Source: an uncultured Mycoplasmatota bacterium
GTDB taxonomy: Bacteria; Bacillota_I; Bacilli_A; RF39; UBA660
DNA: 64,000 nt
Reading direction: 5' to 3'
Assembly (NCBI GenBank): GCA_946414095.1
Contig: CAMKNB010000002.1
Span: forward strand, 1-64,000
The position numbers and the translations under genes are program-made. Positions 33,822-45,396 of this stretch are shown here, piece by piece. Under the pieces are notes generated by a model. That model was not told the DNA's origin. It saw nothing but the letters and a program-made list of their open reading frames with translations, and did not search any database. Each line of letters starts with the position of its first letter. Position 1 is the first letter of the stretch.

Positions 33822-34499
33822 ATGAGTGACGAAGAAATATTAAAGTTATTTTTTCAAAATAAGGGGTCAAATAGAGTTAATTATAATTTTGATTTAAAAG
33901 AACTTACAAATAATTTTTCTTTATTTGATTTTATTAAAAATGGAAATGTAGCATGTAGAGAAAACATAGGCGATGATTTTGGTGGATTTTTAGTATGTAC
34001 ACCTAAGCAATATCTTTTTGGCTATAATTCAGGATTTGGTGTTGGACCTCATATAGCATCATTTGCTCGTACTATGAAAGATATATTAGGTGGAGGAGAA
34101 ATTACATCAATAGATGAATTTACTAAAATGGGAACAATGTGTTCTAATAAATATTTATGTGGAAGACTTGTATATGAAAATGTTGGATTAGATGAATATG
34201 GAATGCCAAGGCTAACAGGGACATTAAATATACTAGTTAAAGGAAATATTGATTCAAATACATTTTTAACATTTAAAAAGTTTTATGAGGATTATAATAA
34301 TGAAATTAGGTTGGTATGTAAAAGATCAAATGGAAGATTCAATGTAACATATTTTGATAAAGATACTCATAAAAAAATTGAATCTGGTGATTTAGATTCA
34401 ATTTATAATTATTTAGAAAGACATATTGACAATAGTTTTACTAGTGAAGAAGATGAAGTTATAGTTGGTATTTCTACTAATAATAAAGCATTAAATTAG
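33822..34499 (+). CDS. Protein of unknown function
   Basis: The 225-residue protein has no signal peptide or membrane segment. It has glycine-rich phrases (NIGDDFGGFLVCTPKQYLFGYNSGFGVGPH) and a later beta-rich part (PRLTGTLNILVKGN). AGAGGTGA lies before the ATG, 20 bases after the pilin-like gene, so the two are likely co-transcribed. I do not recognise the family. Confidence 0.65.
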   Translation: MSDEEILKLFFQNKGSNRVNYNFDLKELTNNFSLFDFIKNGNVACRENIGDDFGGFLVCTPKQYLFGYNSGFGVGPHIASFARTMKDILGGGEITSIDEFTKMGTMCSNKYLCGRLVYENVGLDEYGMPRLTGTLNILVKGNIDSNTFLTFKKFYEDYNNEIRLVCKRSNGRFNVTYFDKDTHKKIESGDLDSIYNYLERHIDNSFTSEEDEVIVGISTNNKALN

Positions 34500-34527
34500 A
34501 AATATATTTTTCTAATTTTTATTTTTT
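34493..34527 (+). terminator. Terminator upstream of hrcA
   Basis: AAATTAGAAA (34493-34502) pairs with TTTCTAATTT (34509-34518), followed by T-rich sequence; overlaps the preceding stop codon. Confidence 0.7.
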
Positions 34528-34534
34528 AAAAAAA

Positions 34535-34561
34535 TTAGCACTCATATCTTGACATTGCTAA
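34535..34561. promoter_or_regulatory. CIRCE-like operator 1 (over the -35)
   Basis: TTAGCACTC-N9-CATTGCTAA. The left arm is perfect and the right arm has two mismatches to GAGTGCTAA. It spans the -35 box. Confidence 0.7.
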
Positions 34562-34577
34562 ATCATAATATTATAAT
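34549..34577 (+). promoter_or_regulatory. Consensus promoter of the hrcA-dnaJ operon
   Basis: TTGACA (34549-34554) and TATAAT (34572-34577), 17 bases apart, both perfect. Confidence 0.92.
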
Positions 34578-34581
34578 AGTG

Positions 34582-34608
34582 TTAGCACTAAAAAGAGAAG
34601 AGTGCTAA
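34582..34608. promoter_or_regulatory. CIRCE operator 2 (over the transcription start)
   Basis: TTAGCACTA-N9-GAGTGCTAA differs from the HrcA operator consensus at one base and covers the predicted start. HrcA bound here should block heat-shock transcription. Confidence 0.95.
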
Positions 34609-34619
34609 AAAGGAGGTAT

Positions 34620-35648
34620 ATGATGATAGGAACAAGACAAAAAGAATTACTTAAAGAAATTGTAGAAGAGTATGTAAAAACTGCAAGACCTGTAGGTAGT
34701 AAAGCCTTGTGTAAGAAATTTAAATGTTCTAGTGCTACTATTAGAAATGATATGGCTACATTAGAAAATTTAGGTTATCTTGAAAAGACTCATATATCTT
34801 CAGGAAGGATTCCATCAGAAGAAGGTTATAGATATTATGTTGATAATTTAATGGAAGCTAAAAAAATTAGTGGTGAAGATATGTTAAAACTTCAAACTAT
34901 ATTTAATAACAAAGAATTAGAACTTAATGATGCTATTAGTAAAAGTTTGGAGATAATAAGTGATATCACTAATTATACTTCTGTTATATTAGGAAAAGAA
35001 TCTAGTGATAATCGCTTGCAAAAGGTAGAAGTTGTACCAATAAATAGTCGACAATTAATAGCTATTGTTATAACTGATACTGGTCATGTTGAAAATAAAA
35101 ATATTATCCTAGAAGAAAATATACCAGCAGAAGAAATATCTAAAACTACTGAGTTACTTAATAAGATGCTCATTGGGACGCCAATAGATGAAGTTCCAAG
35201 TAAACTAGAGTTTGAAATTAAACCTATAATTAGAAATTATATTGAAAATTATGAGGTTGTGTATAATGCGTTTTATAATGCACTTTCAAACTTTACTAGT
35301 GAAAGGGATGTTAGATTTACTGGTAAAGCCAATATATTAAAACAACCGGAATTTTCAACAGTTGATGATGTTAAAAACATTATAAGTAAATTTGAAAGCA
35401 AAGATATGGTGAGTAAAATTGAAGAAACTGATGATGAGGTTAAGGTATATATTGGTAGCGAGAGTGAAATTGATGATAATGTAACTGTAGTGAAAACAAA
35501 ATATAAAGTGGGTGGTCGTGAAGGATCAATCGCTATTATAGGACCTAAAAGAATGGAATATGAAAGAGTTGTTAGTATGCTTGAATATATAAAGGAGCAT
35601 ATTGAGAACCAAGGAAAGGAAGATAAACTTGAAAAAGAAGAACAATGA
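34620..35648 (+). CDS. hrcA: Heat-shock repressor HrcA
   Basis: Represses class I heat-shock genes by binding CIRCE, with activity supported by GroEL. The 342-residue protein has an N-terminal winged helix (TRQKELLKEIVEEYVKTARPVGSKAL, SSATIRNDMATLENLGYLEKTHISSGRIPSEEGYR). The C-terminal part ends with the typical IAIIGPKRMEYERVVSMLEYI. The ATG at 34620 or 34623 is used because AGGAGG lies just upstream; the GTG at 34602 lies inside CIRCE. It autoregulates through the two operators. Overlaps grpE. Confidence 0.95.
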   Translation: MMIGTRQKELLKEIVEEYVKTARPVGSKALCKKFKCSSATIRNDMATLENLGYLEKTHISSGRIPSEEGYRYYVDNLMEAKKISGEDMLKLQTIFNNKELELNDAISKSLEIISDITNYTSVILGKESSDNRLQKVEVVPINSRQLIAIVITDTGHVENKNIILEENIPAEEISKTTELLNKMLIGTPIDEVPSKLEFEIKPIIRNYIENYEVVYNAFYNALSNFTSERDVRFTGKANILKQPEFSTVDDVKNIISKFESKDMVSKIEETDDEVKVYIGSESEIDDNVTVVKTKYKVGGREGSIAIIGPKRMEYERVVSMLEYIKEHIENQGKEDKLEKEEQ

Positions 35649-36245
35649 AAAAGTAAATGATGAAAATTTAAATAAAGAGGTACATGAAGTTGATAATAAA
35701 GATGCTGCAAATGAAGTATTTGAAGAAGCTGGAGGATGTAGTCCAGATGGATGTGCATCATGCGGTGGATGTGGAGGAGGAATAGATCCTGAAACTATGG
35801 TTCAAATCCTAGGAAGCAGAAATCAAGAATTAGAAGATAAATATATTCGTTTACAAGCTGAATATTTAAACTTCAAAACTAGAACACAAACTGAAGTATC
35901 TAGAATGCTTCAATATGAAGGTGAAGATTTCATTAAAGAAATACTTGTTATTAAAGACAACTTAGAAAGAGCAATTATGATGGATGATAATGATTTATCA
36001 GATGAAGTTAGTAAATTCTTAAGTGGATTTAAGATGATACTTGGAAATTTAACTAGTTTACTTGATAAATTTGAAGTTCATGAAATTGAATGCTTGGGAC
36101 TTGAATTTGATCCAAATGTAGCTGAAGCAGTTCTTACTGAACATGATGAAAATAAACCTGAAAATGTTGTTTTAGAAGTACTTACTAAAGGATATAAATA
36201 TAAAGATAAAGTAATTAGACATGCAATGGTTAAGGTAAATAAGTA

Positions 36246-36246
<1 letters not shown>
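35629..36246 (+). CDS. grpE: Nucleotide exchange factor GrpE with a cysteine-rich insert
   Basis: Releases ADP from DnaK. The C-terminal two thirds are typical: a long helix (RNQELEDKYIRLQAEYLNFKTR) and the beta-wing (EAVLTEHDENKPENVV, KGYKYKDKVIRHAMVKVNK). The N-terminus is unusual: GGCSPDGCASCGGCGGG holds four Cys as C-x4-C-x2-C-x2-C just before the helix, which ordinary GrpE lacks. The TTG at 35629 is preferred because AAGGAAG lies upstream; a TTG at 35602 has no such site. Overlaps hrcA by 20 bases. Confidence 0.93.
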
Positions 36247-38443
<2,197 letters not shown>

Positions 38444-38447
38444 TTAG

Positions 38448-38475
38448 TTTAAGGGCTCTTATTTGAGCCCTTAAA
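38448..38475 (+). terminator. Hairpin between dnaK and pepF
   Basis: An 11-base perfect stem TTTAAGGGCTC (38448-38458) with GAGCCCTTAAA (38465-38475). No T run follows, so it may act as an mRNA stabiliser or processing point rather than a terminator. Confidence 0.6.
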
Positions 38476-38492
38476 TAATATAAGGAGATAAT

Positions 38493-40256
38493 ATGGATAA
38501 ATATAATTGGGATTTAACAAGAATGTATAAAGATGAAGATGATTACAAAAAAGACATTAAGGAAGTAAATGATTTACTTACTGAAATAGTAAAATACAAA
38601 GGTAAATTACTTAGTAGTAGTGATAATCTTTTAAAATCTCTAGAAATTAGTGAAAGAATTGATTATCTTACTGAAAGATTATACGTTTATTCACACTTAG
38701 GTTACTATGAAAACATGGGAAATGTTAAGTTTCAAGAATATAAAGAAGAAATACTATCTTTAGTAGACAAATGTAGTAGTACTACAAGTTTTATGACTCC
38801 TGAATTGTTATCTTCAGATTATAATGAAGTTTTAAAATATATTAATGAAAATAAAAAATTAGAAAAATATAAGAAAATGCTTGAAGATACTTTTAGATAT
38901 AAAAGTCATGTATTAAGCGAAAGTGAAGAAAAACTATTAAGTGATTTATCTGAAGTTATGAGAGTACCTAAAAGTACATATGATGCAGTTAATAATATAG
39001 ATGTTAAATTTGATAAAATTAAAGATGAGGAAGGTAAAAAAGTAGAATTAACTTCTTCTAACTTTAGTAGATATTTATCTTCAAGAGATAGAAAAGTAAG
39101 AAAAGATGCTTTTAATAAAAAATATAAATATTATAAAGAACATATAAATACAATAAGTTCATTATATATTGGAAAAGTCAAAGCAAATAGTATTATTGCT
39201 AAGATAAGACATTATGATAGTGCGCTTGAAATGAAATTATTTCCAGATAAAGTTAGTAAAAAATTATATGACAATCTAATTAAGATAACTAATAAGAATA
39301 CTAAATACTTAAAAGATTATTATAAAATTAAAGAATCCACTTTAGGATATAAACTTCATATGTATGATTTATATGTTAATACTTCTAAAGTACCTGAAAA
39401 GAAAGTAGAGTATGAAGAAGCTAAAAAGATTGTTAATAAAGCTTTAAAACCACTTGGAGAAGAATATTTAAGTAAGTTTAATTATTTACTTGATAATAGA
39501 TGTGTAGATGTTTATCCAAAAGATAAAAAGAGAAGTGGCGCTTATGAATGGGGTAGTTATAAAGTACTTCCATATGTTTCATTAAATTATGAAAATAATA
39601 TTGATTCAGTAAGCACACTTATTCATGAGATGGGACATGCTATGCATACATATTATAGTAATGAAAATCAAGAATTTATTTATGCAGGATATCCAATATT
39701 CCTAGCAGAAATAGCATCTACTGTTAATGAAGTATTATTGAGTGAGTATTTGTATAATAATACAAATGATAAAAATGAAAAGATATATTATTTAGTAGAA
39801 TTTTTAGATAAATTTAAAGCTACAGTTTATAGACAAGTAATGTTTGCTGAATTTGAAAGCACTATTCATAAAAAATATGAAAGTGGTGAAAGTTTAACTA
39901 TGGAATCACTATGTGATACATATTTAAAACTTAATAAAAAACATTTTAGTCCTGTTGTTAAAGTTGATGATACTATTAAATATGAATGGGCAAGAATTCC
40001 ACATTTTTATGATTCATTCTATGTATATAAATATGCTACTGGATTTATTTGTGCATTAATAATTGCAGATAAACTATTGCATACAAAAGACTTTAAGGAT
40101 GAATATATAAGATTCTTAAGTAGTGGTGGTAGTGAATATCCACTTGAATTATTAAATAGTATTGGAATAGATTTAACAGATGAAAAAGTACTTTCAAGAG
40201 CGTTTGAAATATTTAATGAAAAGAAAGAAGAACTAAAAAAGTTAGAAAGTGAGTAG
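38493..40256 (+). CDS. pepF: Oligoendopeptidase F (M3 family)
   Basis: Zinc peptidase that cleaves short peptides in the cytoplasm. The 587-residue protein has the M3 motif HEMGHAMHTYYS near residue 380, followed by FLAEIASTVNEVLLSEYL with the third zinc ligand Glu. The N-terminal half is the helical M3 gate domain. Its position between dnaK and dnaJ is unusual and suggests co-expression with the chaperones. GGAGA precedes the ATG. Confidence 0.94.
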   Translation: MDKYNWDLTRMYKDEDDYKKDIKEVNDLLTEIVKYKGKLLSSSDNLLKSLEISERIDYLTERLYVYSHLGYYENMGNVKFQEYKEEILSLVDKCSSTTSFMTPELLSSDYNEVLKYINENKKLEKYKKMLEDTFRYKSHVLSESEEKLLSDLSEVMRVPKSTYDAVNNIDVKFDKIKDEEGKKVELTSSNFSRYLSSRDRKVRKDAFNKKYKYYKEHINTISSLYIGKVKANSIIAKIRHYDSALEMKLFPDKVSKKLYDNLIKITNKNTKYLKDYYKIKESTLGYKLHMYDLYVNTSKVPEKKVEYEEAKKIVNKALKPLGEEYLSKFNYLLDNRCVDVYPKDKKRSGAYEWGSYKVLPYVSLNYENNIDSVSTLIHEMGHAMHTYYSNENQEFIYAGYPIFLAEIASTVNEVLLSEYLYNNTNDKNEKIYYLVEFLDKFKATVYRQVMFAEFESTIHKKYESGESLTMESLCDTYLKLNKKHFSPVVKVDDTIKYEWARIPHFYDSFYVYKYATGFICALIIADKLLHTKDFKDEYIRFLSSGGSEYPLELLNSIGIDLTDEKVLSRAFEIFNEKKEELKKLESE

Positions 40257-40262
40257 TAATAT

Positions 40263-41396
40263 ATGGCAAAAAGAGATTATTATGAAGTCTTAGGTGTTTC
40301 TAAAGATGCAACTGAAGATGAAATTAAAAGCGCATTTAGAAAAAAAGCCAAAGAATTCCATCCAGATATAAATAAGAGTCCAGATGCTCCTGAGAAGTTT
40401 AAAGAAGCACAAGAAGCTTATGCATGTCTTTCTGACAAAGATAATAGAGCAAAATATGATCAATTTGGTCATGCTGCTTTTGAAAATTCATATGGTGATG
40501 CCGGAGGTGGAAGTTATCAAGGTGGAAACCCATTTGGTAATTTTGATTTTGGTGATATATTTGATGACTTATTTTCAGGTGGATTTGGTGGCTTTGGAGG
40601 ATTTGGATCTTCTTCTAGAAATACAACACGTGCTAGAAAAGGCGCTGATACACTATATGGCATGAAGATAGATTTTATGGATGCTGTATATGGTACTAAG
40701 AAAGATATAGAATTAGAATACTATGAAAATTGTGATGATTGTGATGGAAAAGGTGGACATGGTGAGACTATTTGTTCAGAGTGTAATGGTAAAGGTACTG
40801 TTATTAGACAAACAAATACAATATTAGGAACAATTCAAACAAGAAGTACATGTCCAGAATGTAATGGTAAAGGTAAAACATATAAATCAAGATGTAATAC
40901 TTGTAAAGGTAATGGAAAGGTTAAAGTTACAAAAACACTTACAATAGATATTCCAGCAGGTATTGATGATGGAGAACAATTAAGAGTTAGTGGAAAAGGT
41001 GAACCTGGTTTAAATGGTGGACCTAATGGAGACTTATATATTGAAATAAGAATAACTCCTCATGAATTCTACAAACGTGAAGGAAATGATGTCTATGTTG
41101 ATATGCCTGTTACAATTACAGATTTATGTTTAGGATGTAAAAAGACAGTTAAAACAATGGACGGATATGTTGATATTAAAATTAAAGAAGGTAGTCAACC
41201 AGGTGATATTTTAAGAGTAAAAGGCAAAGGTATTAATAATCCTGACTCTTGGAAAAAGGGAGATTTCTATTTAGTTTTAAAATTAATAATTCCTACTAGT
41301 CTTTCTCGTAAACAAAAGAGTATTCTAGAAGATTTAGAAGATACTGATTTAGAAGATTCTATTGAATTTAAGAAGTTTGATAAATTAAATAAATAA
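40263..41396 (+). CDS. dnaJ: Chaperone DnaJ (Hsp40)
   Basis: The 377-residue class A J-protein has a J domain with HPD (EFHPDIN) near residue 33, a Gly/Phe linker ([14 protein letters not shown]), four CxxCxGxG zinc repeats (residues 158-220: [32 protein letters not shown]) and C-terminal substrate domains. It activates the DnaK ATPase. Separated from dnaK by pepF. Confidence 0.97.
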   Translation: MAKRDYYEVLGVSKDATEDEIKSAFRKKAKEFHPDINKSPDAPEKFKEAQEAYACLSDKDNRAKYDQFGHAAFENSYGDAGGGSYQGGNPFGNFDFGDIFDDLFSGGFGGFGGFGSSSRNTTRARKGADTLYGMKIDFMDAVYGTKKDIELEYYENCDDCDGKGGHGETICSECNGKGTVIRQTNTILGTIQTRSTCPECNGKGKTYKSRCNTCKGNGKVKVTKTLTIDIPAGIDDGEQLRVSGKGEPGLNGGPNGDLYIEIRITPHEFYKREGNDVYVDMPVTITDLCLGCKKTVKTMDGYVDIKIKEGSQPGDILRVKGKGINNPDSWKKGDFYLVLKLIIPTSLSRKQKSILEDLEDTDLEDSIEFKKFDKLNK

Positions 41397-41420
41397 ACAG
41401 ATTGTTTATTTATTTTTTTT
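41387..41420 (+). terminator. Terminator of the heat-shock operon
   Basis: A 12-base stem AAATAAATAAAC (41387-41398) with GTTTATTTATTT (41404-41415), followed by T. Confidence 0.85.
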
Positions 41421-41449
41421 AGACTATAATTATAAAAGGAGGCTATAAT

Positions 41450-42178
41450 ATGAGTAAAAAAACTGAAATGTTAAAAAAAGAAAAGAATAAAAAGAAAATA
41501 ATTATGTGGTCCATATTTGGATTGCTAGTTTTAGCTTTTATTATATGGGTAATAATTATTAATATTAAGGCAAATGGTTTAAACTATACAATTAGTAAAG
41601 AAGAAGGAAAGACAATTTATACCATTGAAAACTATAATTATGCAGAAAGTGAAGAAGAAACTAATTATGTTTTAATTGAAGTTGAAAAATATGGAATAAT
41701 GATTGCTGAACTATATCCTGATATTGCTCCAATTACTGTTAAGAATTTTAAGAAATTAGTTAAAGAAGGTTTTTATAAAGATTTAACATTTCATAGAGTT
41801 ATTAAAGACTTTATGATTCAAACAGGAGATCCAACTGCTAGTGGAAGTGGTGGAAGTGATGAAACAATTAAAGGTGAATTTAAAATAAATGGTGTAACAA
41901 ATGATTTATCTCATACAAGAGGAGTTTTATCAATGGCAAGAGCTGGTGCAACTCCAGAAACAGAATTCACTATGAATTCTGCTTCAAGTCAATTTTTTAT
42001 AGTTCATAAAGATAGTACATATTTAGATGGTAATTATGCAGCTTTTGGTAAATTATTAAATGGTTATGATGTACTTGATAAAGTTGCAAGTGTACAAACA
42101 GATGAAAACGATAAGCCATTAAAAGATCAAGTATTAAAAAGCATTAAATTTGTTAGTAAATTTGAGGGAGATTATTAA
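41450..42178 (+). CDS. Membrane-anchored cyclophilin-type peptidyl-prolyl isomerase
   Basis: Catalyses cis-trans isomerisation of Xaa-Pro bonds. The 242-residue protein has a basic N-terminus, one transmembrane segment near residues 18-38 (IIMWSIFGLLVLAFIIWVII) and an outside cyclophilin domain (FHRVIKDFMIQTGDPTASG, SSQFFIVHKDS, FGKLLNGYDVLD). Likely assists folding of exported proteins. AAAGGAGG precedes the ATG. folD follows immediately. Confidence 0.92.
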   Translation: MSKKTEMLKKEKNKKKIIMWSIFGLLVLAFIIWVIIINIKANGLNYTISKEEGKTIYTIENYNYAESEEETNYVLIEVEKYGIMIAELYPDIAPITVKNFKKLVKEGFYKDLTFHRVIKDFMIQTGDPTASGSGGSDETIKGEFKINGVTNDLSHTRGVLSMARAGATPETEFTMNSASSQFFIVHKDSTYLDGNYAAFGKLLNGYDVLDKVASVQTDENDKPLKDQVLKSIKFVSKFEGDY

Positions 42179-42179
42179 A

Positions 42180-43019
42180 ATGGAAATATTAGATGGTAAG
42201 AGTTTAAGTGCTAAAATTAAAGATGAAGTTAAAGCTGGTGCTGATTCATACAAACAAACGCCAATACTTGCAGTTTTAACAATAGGTGATGATGAAGCAA
42301 GTAAAGTATATGTTGAAAATAAAAGAAAAGCATGTGAATATTGTGGAATGAGTATGATGCATTTTGATTATGCAGATTGTGTAAAAGAAAGCGTAGTTAT
42401 TAAAAAGATTAAGGAACTTAATAAAGATAAAAGCGTTAATGGTATTATTTTACAATTACCTATACCTAAGAAATTTAATACTAAGAAATTATTAAATACA
42501 ATTAGTCCAGATAAAGATGTTGATGGACTTACAGATATTTCTCAAGGTAAAATACTTGGAGGAAATGCTACATTTATTCCATGTACACCAAAAGGTATTC
42601 TTGAAATATTTGATCACTATAAAATAGATTTAGAAGGACGTCATGTAGTTGTAATTGGAAGAAGTGATTTAGTTGGAAAACCAATTATGCTTGAATGTAT
42701 TAATAGAAATGCAACAGTTACTATGTGTCATTCTAAAACAAAAGACTTAGAGAAATATACTAAAGATGCAGATGTTTTAATAGTAGCAGTTGGACACAAA
42801 CATTTAATAGATTCATCTATGATTAAAGAAGGTGCAATTATTATTGATGTAGGTATTACTCGTATTGATGGTAAAATATATGGTGATGTTAATCCAAATG
42901 TTGAAAGTAAAGCCTCTTATGTTACTCCAGTTCCAGGAGGAGTAGGACCTATGACAGTTGCTATGCTCCTTAAAAATACATTTATAGCATACAAATTACA
43001 AAACAAAATTGAAGATTAA
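42180..43019 (+). CDS. folD: Bifunctional methylene-THF dehydrogenase / methenyl-THF cyclohydrolase
   Basis: Interconverts 5,10-methylene- and 10-formyl-tetrahydrofolate. The 279-residue protein has catalytic Lys in YVENKRKACE near residue 54, QLPIPKKF, the NADP site VVIGRSDLVGKP and the ending VTPVPGGVGPMTVAML. The ATG at 42180 is preferred because GAGGGAG lies upstream and the product starts in the usual way (MEILDGK). Follows the cyclophilin stop by one base. Confidence 0.96.
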   Translation: MEILDGKSLSAKIKDEVKAGADSYKQTPILAVLTIGDDEASKVYVENKRKACEYCGMSMMHFDYADCVKESVVIKKIKELNKDKSVNGIILQLPIPKKFNTKKLLNTISPDKDVDGLTDISQGKILGGNATFIPCTPKGILEIFDHYKIDLEGRHVVVIGRSDLVGKPIMLECINRNATVTMCHSKTKDLEKYTKDADVLIVAVGHKHLIDSSMIKEGAIIIDVGITRIDGKIYGDVNPNVESKASYVTPVPGGVGPMTVAMLLKNTFIAYKLQNKIED

Positions 43020-43029
43020 AATGCAAATA

Positions 43030-43057
43030 AAAAAATCTTGAGTAATCAAGATTTTTT
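43030..43057. terminator. Bidirectional terminator between folD and rpsD
   Basis: AAAAAATCTTG (43030-43040) and CAAGATTTTTT (43047-43057). Confidence 0.88.
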
Positions 43058-43063
43058 ATTTTA

Positions 43064-43663
43064 CTATCTGTTGTAGAATTCAACGATAAGTGCTTCATTA
43101 ATATCTGAATTTAATTCTTCACGTTCTGGATATCTTACATAAGTACAAGTCTTTTTAGTTTTATCAACATTTAAGAATGCTGGAATATTAATATCCATAT
43201 TTACACATTCATTAATTACTGGATGTTCTAGAGAAGCTTCTTTTACAGAAATAACACTTCCAACTTTAACTCTAAATGATGGAATGTCAACTCTTTTACC
43301 ATCTACTAAAATATGTCCATGGTTAACGATTTGTCTTGCAGCTCTTCTAGTTTTAGCAAATCCAGCACGATAAACTAAGTTATCAAGTCTGCTTTCTAAA
43401 AGAATAAGTAAGTTGAAACCATGAATACCTTGCATTTTACCAGCTGCTTCGAAAGTCTTTCTCATTTGTTTTTCAGAAAGTCCATATAAAAATCTAACTT
43501 TTTGTTTTTCTTGTAATTGAACACCGTATTCACTAAGTTTCTTTCTACTTGTTCCATGAATTCCAGGAGCAGTAGGTTTACGTCTTAATTCTTTACCAGT
43601 TTCAAGAGTAGAAAAACCATATCTTCTAGATTTTTTGAACGCAGGTCCTGTGTATCTTGACAT
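43064..43663 (-). CDS. rpsD: 30S ribosomal protein S4
   Basis: Primary 16S rRNA binder that nucleates 30S assembly. The 199-residue protein has the N-terminal [20 protein letters not shown], an S4 RNA-binding domain ([33 protein letters not shown]) and normal length. The N-terminus has no zinc-binding Cys. Single-gene unit on the minus strand with AAAGGAGG before ATG and a long structured leader, as in Bacillus, where S4 represses its own synthesis. Confidence 0.97.
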   Translation of the reverse strand: MSRYTGPAFKKSRRYGFSTLETGKELRRKPTAPGIHGTSRKKLSEYGVQLQEKQKVRFLYGLSEKQMRKTFEAAGKMQGIHGFNLLILLESRLDNLVYRAGFAKTRRAARQIVNHGHILVDGKRVDIPSFRVKVGSVISVKEASLEHPVINECVNMDINIPAFLNVDKTKKTCTYVRYPEREELNSDINEALIVEFYNR

Positions 43664-43814
43664 AGTATTTATACCTCCTTTTTGTAATATTGTACTAAAA
43701 GGCTTCTATATTCCATTATAGGGAGTTTCTATTTGAATTTTCACCTTGGCAGAGGTTACTTATTATTTTCAAGAAACACGTTATAATTTCTTATAGCACT
43801 GCCACTTAAATACT
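43664..43814 (-). promoter_or_regulatory. Structured rpsD leader, probable S4 autoregulatory site
   Basis: The leader is about 150 bases from the predicted start to the ATG. It contains TGGCAG paired with CTGCCA (plus-strand 43800-43806 region with 43747-43752) enclosing smaller AT-rich helices, then a second stem-loop near 43700-43735. Autogenous control is known for rpsD in Bacillus; the assignment here rests on position and structure, not on a covariance match. Confidence 0.55.
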
Positions 43815-43820
43815 TAGTAA

Positions 43821-43849
43821 ATTATATAATAACTTTTAAGAAAAATCAA
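43821..43849 (-). promoter_or_regulatory. Promoter of rpsD
   Basis: On the minus strand TTGATT (43849-43844) and TATAAT (43826-43821), 17 bases apart. Confidence 0.78.
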
Positions 43850-43856
43850 CAAATAA

Positions 43857-43886
43857 TTGATACAAATACTTATTTTATGCTATAAT
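43857..43886 (+). promoter_or_regulatory. Promoter of the 43908-45313 unit
   Basis: TTGATA (43857-43862) and TATAAT (43881-43886) with extended -10 TG and an 18-base spacer, divergent from rpsD. Confidence 0.75.
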
Positions 43887-43907
43887 TTTAATTACGGAGA
43901 TGAAATT

Positions 43908-44435
43908 ATGGCAAAAAAAGGAATGCAAATTAAGTACAAAAGTAAAAAGAGAGAAAGAAATAAGAATAAAATTGAGGATGATAGTGCATTAAAAAATCTA
44001 TTAAAGCCAGTTATAATTGTAGCTGTATTTTTAGGAGTAATGTATCTAATGGCAATAGGTCTTGAAAAATTAGGTACATTTGAAAAAGGATATACAGCAC
44101 CTACTAAAGAAACAGAATTTGATTATAAAAATATTACAATATCTACTGTGTTTAATAGAAGTGAAAAAGCATATTATGTAATATTTGATAATTTTAAAAG
44201 TAATTATACAAGTAATTCATATGTTAATTTACTTTTAGAAAGTCAAGATACTCCATATTATAAAGTTGATATGAGTGTTAAAGAAAATGCTAAATATGCT
44301 AGTGAAGAATCAAATAAAAAGGCTACAAAGCCTAGTGAACTTAAAATAAATGGAATTACACTTATTAAGATAAAAAATGGAAAAATTGTTGACTACATTG
44401 AAGGTAGTGACAAAATTGAAGAGTATTTAAAATGA
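43908..44435 (+). CDS. Single-pass membrane protein of unknown function
   Basis: The 175-residue protein has a very basic N-terminus (KYKSKKRERNKNKI), one transmembrane helix near residues 33-52 (PVIIVAVFLGVMYLMAIGL) and an outside domain of about 120 residues rich in Tyr and Asn. The end (INGITLIKIKNGKIVDYIEG) resembles the last strands of a thioredoxin-like fold, but no CxxC is present. ATG at 43908 follows CGGAGATGA; an upstream TTG at 43857 is part of the promoter. Overlaps murB by ATGA. Confidence 0.72.
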   Translation: MAKKGMQIKYKSKKRERNKNKIEDDSALKNLLKPVIIVAVFLGVMYLMAIGLEKLGTFEKGYTAPTKETEFDYKNITISTVFNRSEKAYYVIFDNFKSNYTSNSYVNLLLESQDTPYYKVDMSVKENAKYASEESNKKATKPSELKINGITLIKIKNGKIVDYIEGSDKIEEYLK

Positions 44436-45313
44436 TAAATGATTTAAATAAAATTTGTACAGTAAAAGAAGATGTAGATTTAAAAGACTATAATACATTT
44501 AGATTGGAATCAAAATGTATGGCGATGGTTTTTCCTGATAATTTTGAAGGATTGTTAGAAACTATTGAGATATTAAAAAAACATAAAGCATCTTATTTTG
44601 TAATTGGTAATGGATCAAATATAATATTACCTGAGTATTATGATGGAGTAATTATTAATTTATCTAATTTCAATAAATATGAAATAAAAAATGATATACT
44701 TACTGCAGATTGTGGATGTATGTTAAATAATCTTGCTAGTAAAGTAACTAATCTTGGTTACGCTGGTTTGGATTTTGCTACTGGAATTCCTGGTACAATT
44801 GGTGGAAGCATATATGGCAATGCGGGTTGTTTTGGTAGTTCAATGTCTAATGTGGTAGAAAGTGTTACTATTTTTGATGGAAAAGAAGTTAAAATAATAA
44901 AAAATTCAGATATGAAATTTGGATATAGAACTTCAATTGTAAAAGAAAGCAATAATAATTGGATAATACTATCATGTACAATTAAACTTACTAAAGGTGA
45001 CAAGGATGAATTAAAGGCATTAGTTTTAGAGCGAACAAATAAAAGATTAGCAACTCAAGATTTAAAACATCCATCAAATGGAAGTATGTTTAGAAATCCT
45101 GAAGGGTATGCCGCTGGAAAATTAATTGATGATTTAGGACTAAAGGGATATAAAATAGGCGATGCAATGGTTAGCAATATTCATGCAAACTTTATAATTA
45201 ATGATGGACATGCTACAAGTAAGGATATAATTAAATTAGTAAATAAAATTAAAAGAGATGTTAAAAAGACTTATAATATAGATTTAGTTTTAGAACAAGA
45301 AATTATTAAGTGA
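44432..45313 (+). CDS. murB: UDP-N-acetylenolpyruvoylglucosamine reductase
   Basis: FAD enzyme that makes UDP-MurNAc for peptidoglycan. The 293-residue protein has YNTFRLES at the start, the FAD motif GNGSNIILPE, GIPGTIGGSIYGNAGCFGSS, the catalytic Ser region HPSNGSMFRNPEG and a C-terminal VLEQEI. Type II-like short form without the Tyr loop insert. Co-transcribed with the membrane protein upstream. Confidence 0.96.
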   Translation: MINDLNKICTVKEDVDLKDYNTFRLESKCMAMVFPDNFEGLLETIEILKKHKASYFVIGNGSNIILPEYYDGVIINLSNFNKYEIKNDILTADCGCMLNNLASKVTNLGYAGLDFATGIPGTIGGSIYGNAGCFGSSMSNVVESVTIFDGKEVKIIKNSDMKFGYRTSIVKESNNNWIILSCTIKLTKGDKDELKALVLERTNKRLATQDLKHPSNGSMFRNPEGYAAGKLIDDLGLKGYKIGDAMVSNIHANFIINDGHATSKDIIKLVNKIKRDVKKTYNIDLVLEQEIIK

Positions 45314-45331
45314 CAATTTTGTCACTTTTTT
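45308..45331 (+). terminator. Terminator of murB
   Basis: AAGTGACA and TGTCACTT around a short T loop (45308-45327), followed by T; overlaps the stop. Confidence 0.82.
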
Positions 45332-45396
45332 TGTAAAATTAAATCATATAATAAAAAAATACTATTATTTGATATATAATTATTTTAGGTGATAAC

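Noticed and set aside
35046..35056. GTCGAC in hrcA as another copy of the DUF1016 palindrome
   Set aside because: Only the six-base core is present; the flanks are not symmetric.
43857..43907. Upstream TTG start of the 43908 gene
   Set aside because: The TTGATA is the -35 box and the following codons include the -10.
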